Part shown: piece by piece, positions 62,928 to 64,000 of the stretch | How the letters are laid out: every line of letters begins with the position of its first letter | Position numbering within the stretch: position 1 is the stretch's first letter | Origin: Novosphingobium sp. RL4 | Lineage (GTDB): Bacteria > Pseudomonadota > Alphaproteobacteria > Sphingomonadales > Sphingomonadaceae | Length of the DNA stretch: 64,000 bases | Direction of reading: 5' to 3' | NCBI RefSeq assembly: GCF_035658495.1 | Contig: NZ_CP141945.1 | Location: 310,001-374,000, forward strand | Translations under genes and position numbers: made by a program | Notes under the pieces: model-generated | Seen by the model: only the letters and a program-made list of their open reading frames with translations | Database searches by the model: none | What the model was told of the DNA's origin: nothing

Positions 62928-63971
62928 TCAGGGCTGGACGAGTTCGGCCCGGGTCGCGCTTTCATTCTCGACGCGGGCAATGCCGGCCAGTTCCAGGCTC
63001 TGGAGGAAACCGCGCGTCACCCCGATGCGGAACGTGCCGCTGATCGGATGACGGGCCAGTGCCGGGCTGGCGACGATGATTTCCTGCGGACTGTAGCGGT
63101 TGATCTCCGCCACGGCATCCTTCAGGGGAACCTGGTCGAAACTGACAACACCCTTGCGCCAGGCAAGCTGCCGGTCGACATCGATGCTGCCGGTGCGGAA
63201 CCTGCCGGAACTCCAGACAAGCTCCTGCCCGGGGGCAAGGATCGCCGATTGCGCAGGCTGTCCAGCGCTCGCGGGCATATCGACACGGACCTTTCCGTGC
63301 GCAAGCGTAACGCCGATGGTACCGCCGAAGTCCCGAACCGCAAAAGCGGTGCCCAGCGCAGTGACCTTCACCCCGCCCGCCTCGACCACGAACGGCTTGC
63401 GCGGGTTCTTCGCCACCTCGAAGAAGGCTTCGCCATTCCTGATGGAGGTGCTGCGCCGCGTATCGGTTTCGTTGACCGCAAGGGTGGAAGAGGTATTCGC
63501 CGTGATCGTCGAACCGTCCGTCATGCGGAAGGTCAACTGCTGGCCGATGCCGGTTGAAATGATCCGGCTGTCCGCCCCCGCAATCGCCGTGGCCGTCGCC
63601 GCAACTTCGGCGCTTTGTTGCCGCTGGTAGACGACACCGGCGGTCAGCACCGCAACAGCTGCAACCGCGGCCGCCAGCGGACGCTGCCACCGGCCACGTG
63701 AGCGGCGGTTGGCCAGCGCCCGTTCGCGGATCGCCAGGATGCGTGCATCCGTTCGCATCGCGGCGGTCTCTTCCCATGCGCGCTCGACGCGCGCCCAGGC
63801 CACGCGATTGCCCTCGTCACGGGCGTGCCAGCGCTCGAAATCATCGTAATCCTGCGCGGTCGCCCGAGGCGAACGGAACAGGCTGAAATAGGCGGCCGCC
63901 GTCGCTTCGGGGGAATCGATCTGTTCCAGAGCGCGGGCATCGAAGGGCCGGGGATCGATGGACTTGCTCAT
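62928..63971 (-). CDS. FecR-family anti-sigma/sigma regulator
   Basis: 347 residues: an N-terminal DUF4880 cytoplasmic segment (YFSLFRSPRATAQDYDDFERWHARDEGNRVAWARVERAW), one membrane helix around 97-114 (PLAAAVAAVAVLTAGVVY), and a periplasmic FecR domain (GQQLTFRMTDGSTITANTSSTLAVN and EAFFEVAKNPRKPFVVEAGGVKVTALGTAF). The C-terminal region resembles an STN domain (VPLKDAVAEINRYSPQEIIV). It relays the ligand-bound state of a transducer receptor to an ECF sigma factor. The receptor is most likely the convergent product at 60340. It overlaps the preceding gene by four bases. Confidence 0.92.
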   Translation of the reverse strand: MSKSIDPRPFDARALEQIDSPEATAAAYFSLFRSPRATAQDYDDFERWHARDEGNRVAWARVERAWEETAAMRTDARILAIRERALANRRSRGRWQRPLAAAVAAVAVLTAGVVYQRQQSAEVAATATAIAGADSRIISTGIGQQLTFRMTDGSTITANTSSTLAVNETDTRRSTSIRNGEAFFEVAKNPRKPFVVEAGGVKVTALGTAFAVRDFGGTIGVTLAHGKVRVDMPASAGQPAQSAILAPGQELVWSSGRFRTGSIDVDRQLAWRKGVVSFDQVPLKDAVAEINRYSPQEIIVASPALARHPISGTFRIGVTRGFLQSLELAGIARVENESATRAELVQP

Positions 63972-64000
63972 GGCAGATCCCTCGCAGCCAGGAAGCGCAC
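63968..64000 (-). CDS. C-terminal end of the gene preceding fecR, probably an ECF sigma factor
   Basis: Ten codons (VRFLAARDLP) and a TGA stop are visible before the right edge, in a frame whose stop overlaps the fecR start (ATGA). FecR genes normally follow an ECF sigma-factor gene, and the basic helix-like end would suit one. The identity rests on gene order only. Confidence 0.4.
   Translation of the reverse strand: MRFLAARDLP

Noticed and set aside
1..64000. CRISPR arrays, tRNA or rRNA genes, transposases, prophage genes
   Set aside because: I read both strands for regular spaced repeats, cloverleaf ends (CCA with GTTCGA-type arms) and transposase motifs and found none.

Overview
The window is about 66% GC and gene-dense. 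It looks like a chromosomal or megaplasmid segment of a sphingomonad alphaproteobacterium (Novosphingobium/Sphingobium type). This is an inference from the content: five TonB-dependent receptors (TBDRs), three GPH-type sugar/glycoside symporters, a NasA-flavoprotein fusion nitrate reductase, a convergent TBDR/FecR pair, and many alpha/beta-hydrolases and luciferase-like (LLM) flavin monooxygenases. I recognised no rRNA, tRNA, insertion sequence, phage gene or CRISPR array.

Layout. (1) 1-5149, minus strand: the N-terminal part of an FAD monooxygenase that runs off the left edge, a membrane-anchored hydrolase, a full-length and a short LLM protein, and an M24 peptidase; the last four are chained by 4-bp overlaps. 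(2) 5270-13250, plus strand, divergent from (1): two hydrolase-fold proteins with His in place of the nucleophilic Ser, a GPH symporter, an APH-type kinase, an MFS exporter/importer, two further Ser hydrolases and a small unknown protein, nearly all overlapping by a few bases. (3) 13315-16694, minus: an SsuD-like LLM, a methyltransferase, a small unknown protein and an AllA-like protein. (4) 16877-22538: a flavoprotein dehydrogenase (plus), then a Tat-exported hydrolase, cytochrome c, a DUF3089 hydrolase and a second GPH symporter (minus). (5) 22771-34822: GH3 beta-glucosidase, CE1-like esterase, two related exported cupins, an LLM, a LysR regulator, a PhyH dioxygenase, a third GPH symporter and a TBDR. 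(6) 34895-44454: amine oxidase-like flavoprotein, two divergent TBDRs, an SDR dehydrogenase, and a CHASE3-HAMP-GGDEF diguanylate cyclase. (7) 44482-55487: NAD salvage pair pncB/pncA, tonB, a LysR regulator, a TBDR with a DUF4198 protein, a PLP sulfur-amino-acid lyase/synthase, and another TBDR. (8) 56020-64000: the NasA-flavoprotein fusion behind an attenuator-like hairpin, an STN-type TBDR, FecR, and the last codons of the gene before fecR.

How they may work together. Outer-membrane TBDRs, periplasmic glycosidase and esterases, inner-membrane symporters and cytoplasmic monooxygenases and hydrolases form a plausible uptake-and-degradation chain for one or more complex plant-derived, possibly glycosylated or esterified, compounds. 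The substrate cannot be read from the sequence. The tonB gene and the TBDR at 48.6 kb carry Fur-box-like inverted repeats, which suggests iron control.

The observations I would look at first are: the two GxHTG hydrolase-fold proteins; the long/short LLM pair, in which the long one lacks a segment that the short one keeps; the leader hairpin in front of the nitrate reductase; the hairpin that traps the esterase ribosome-binding site; and several long perfect palindromes in promoter regions.
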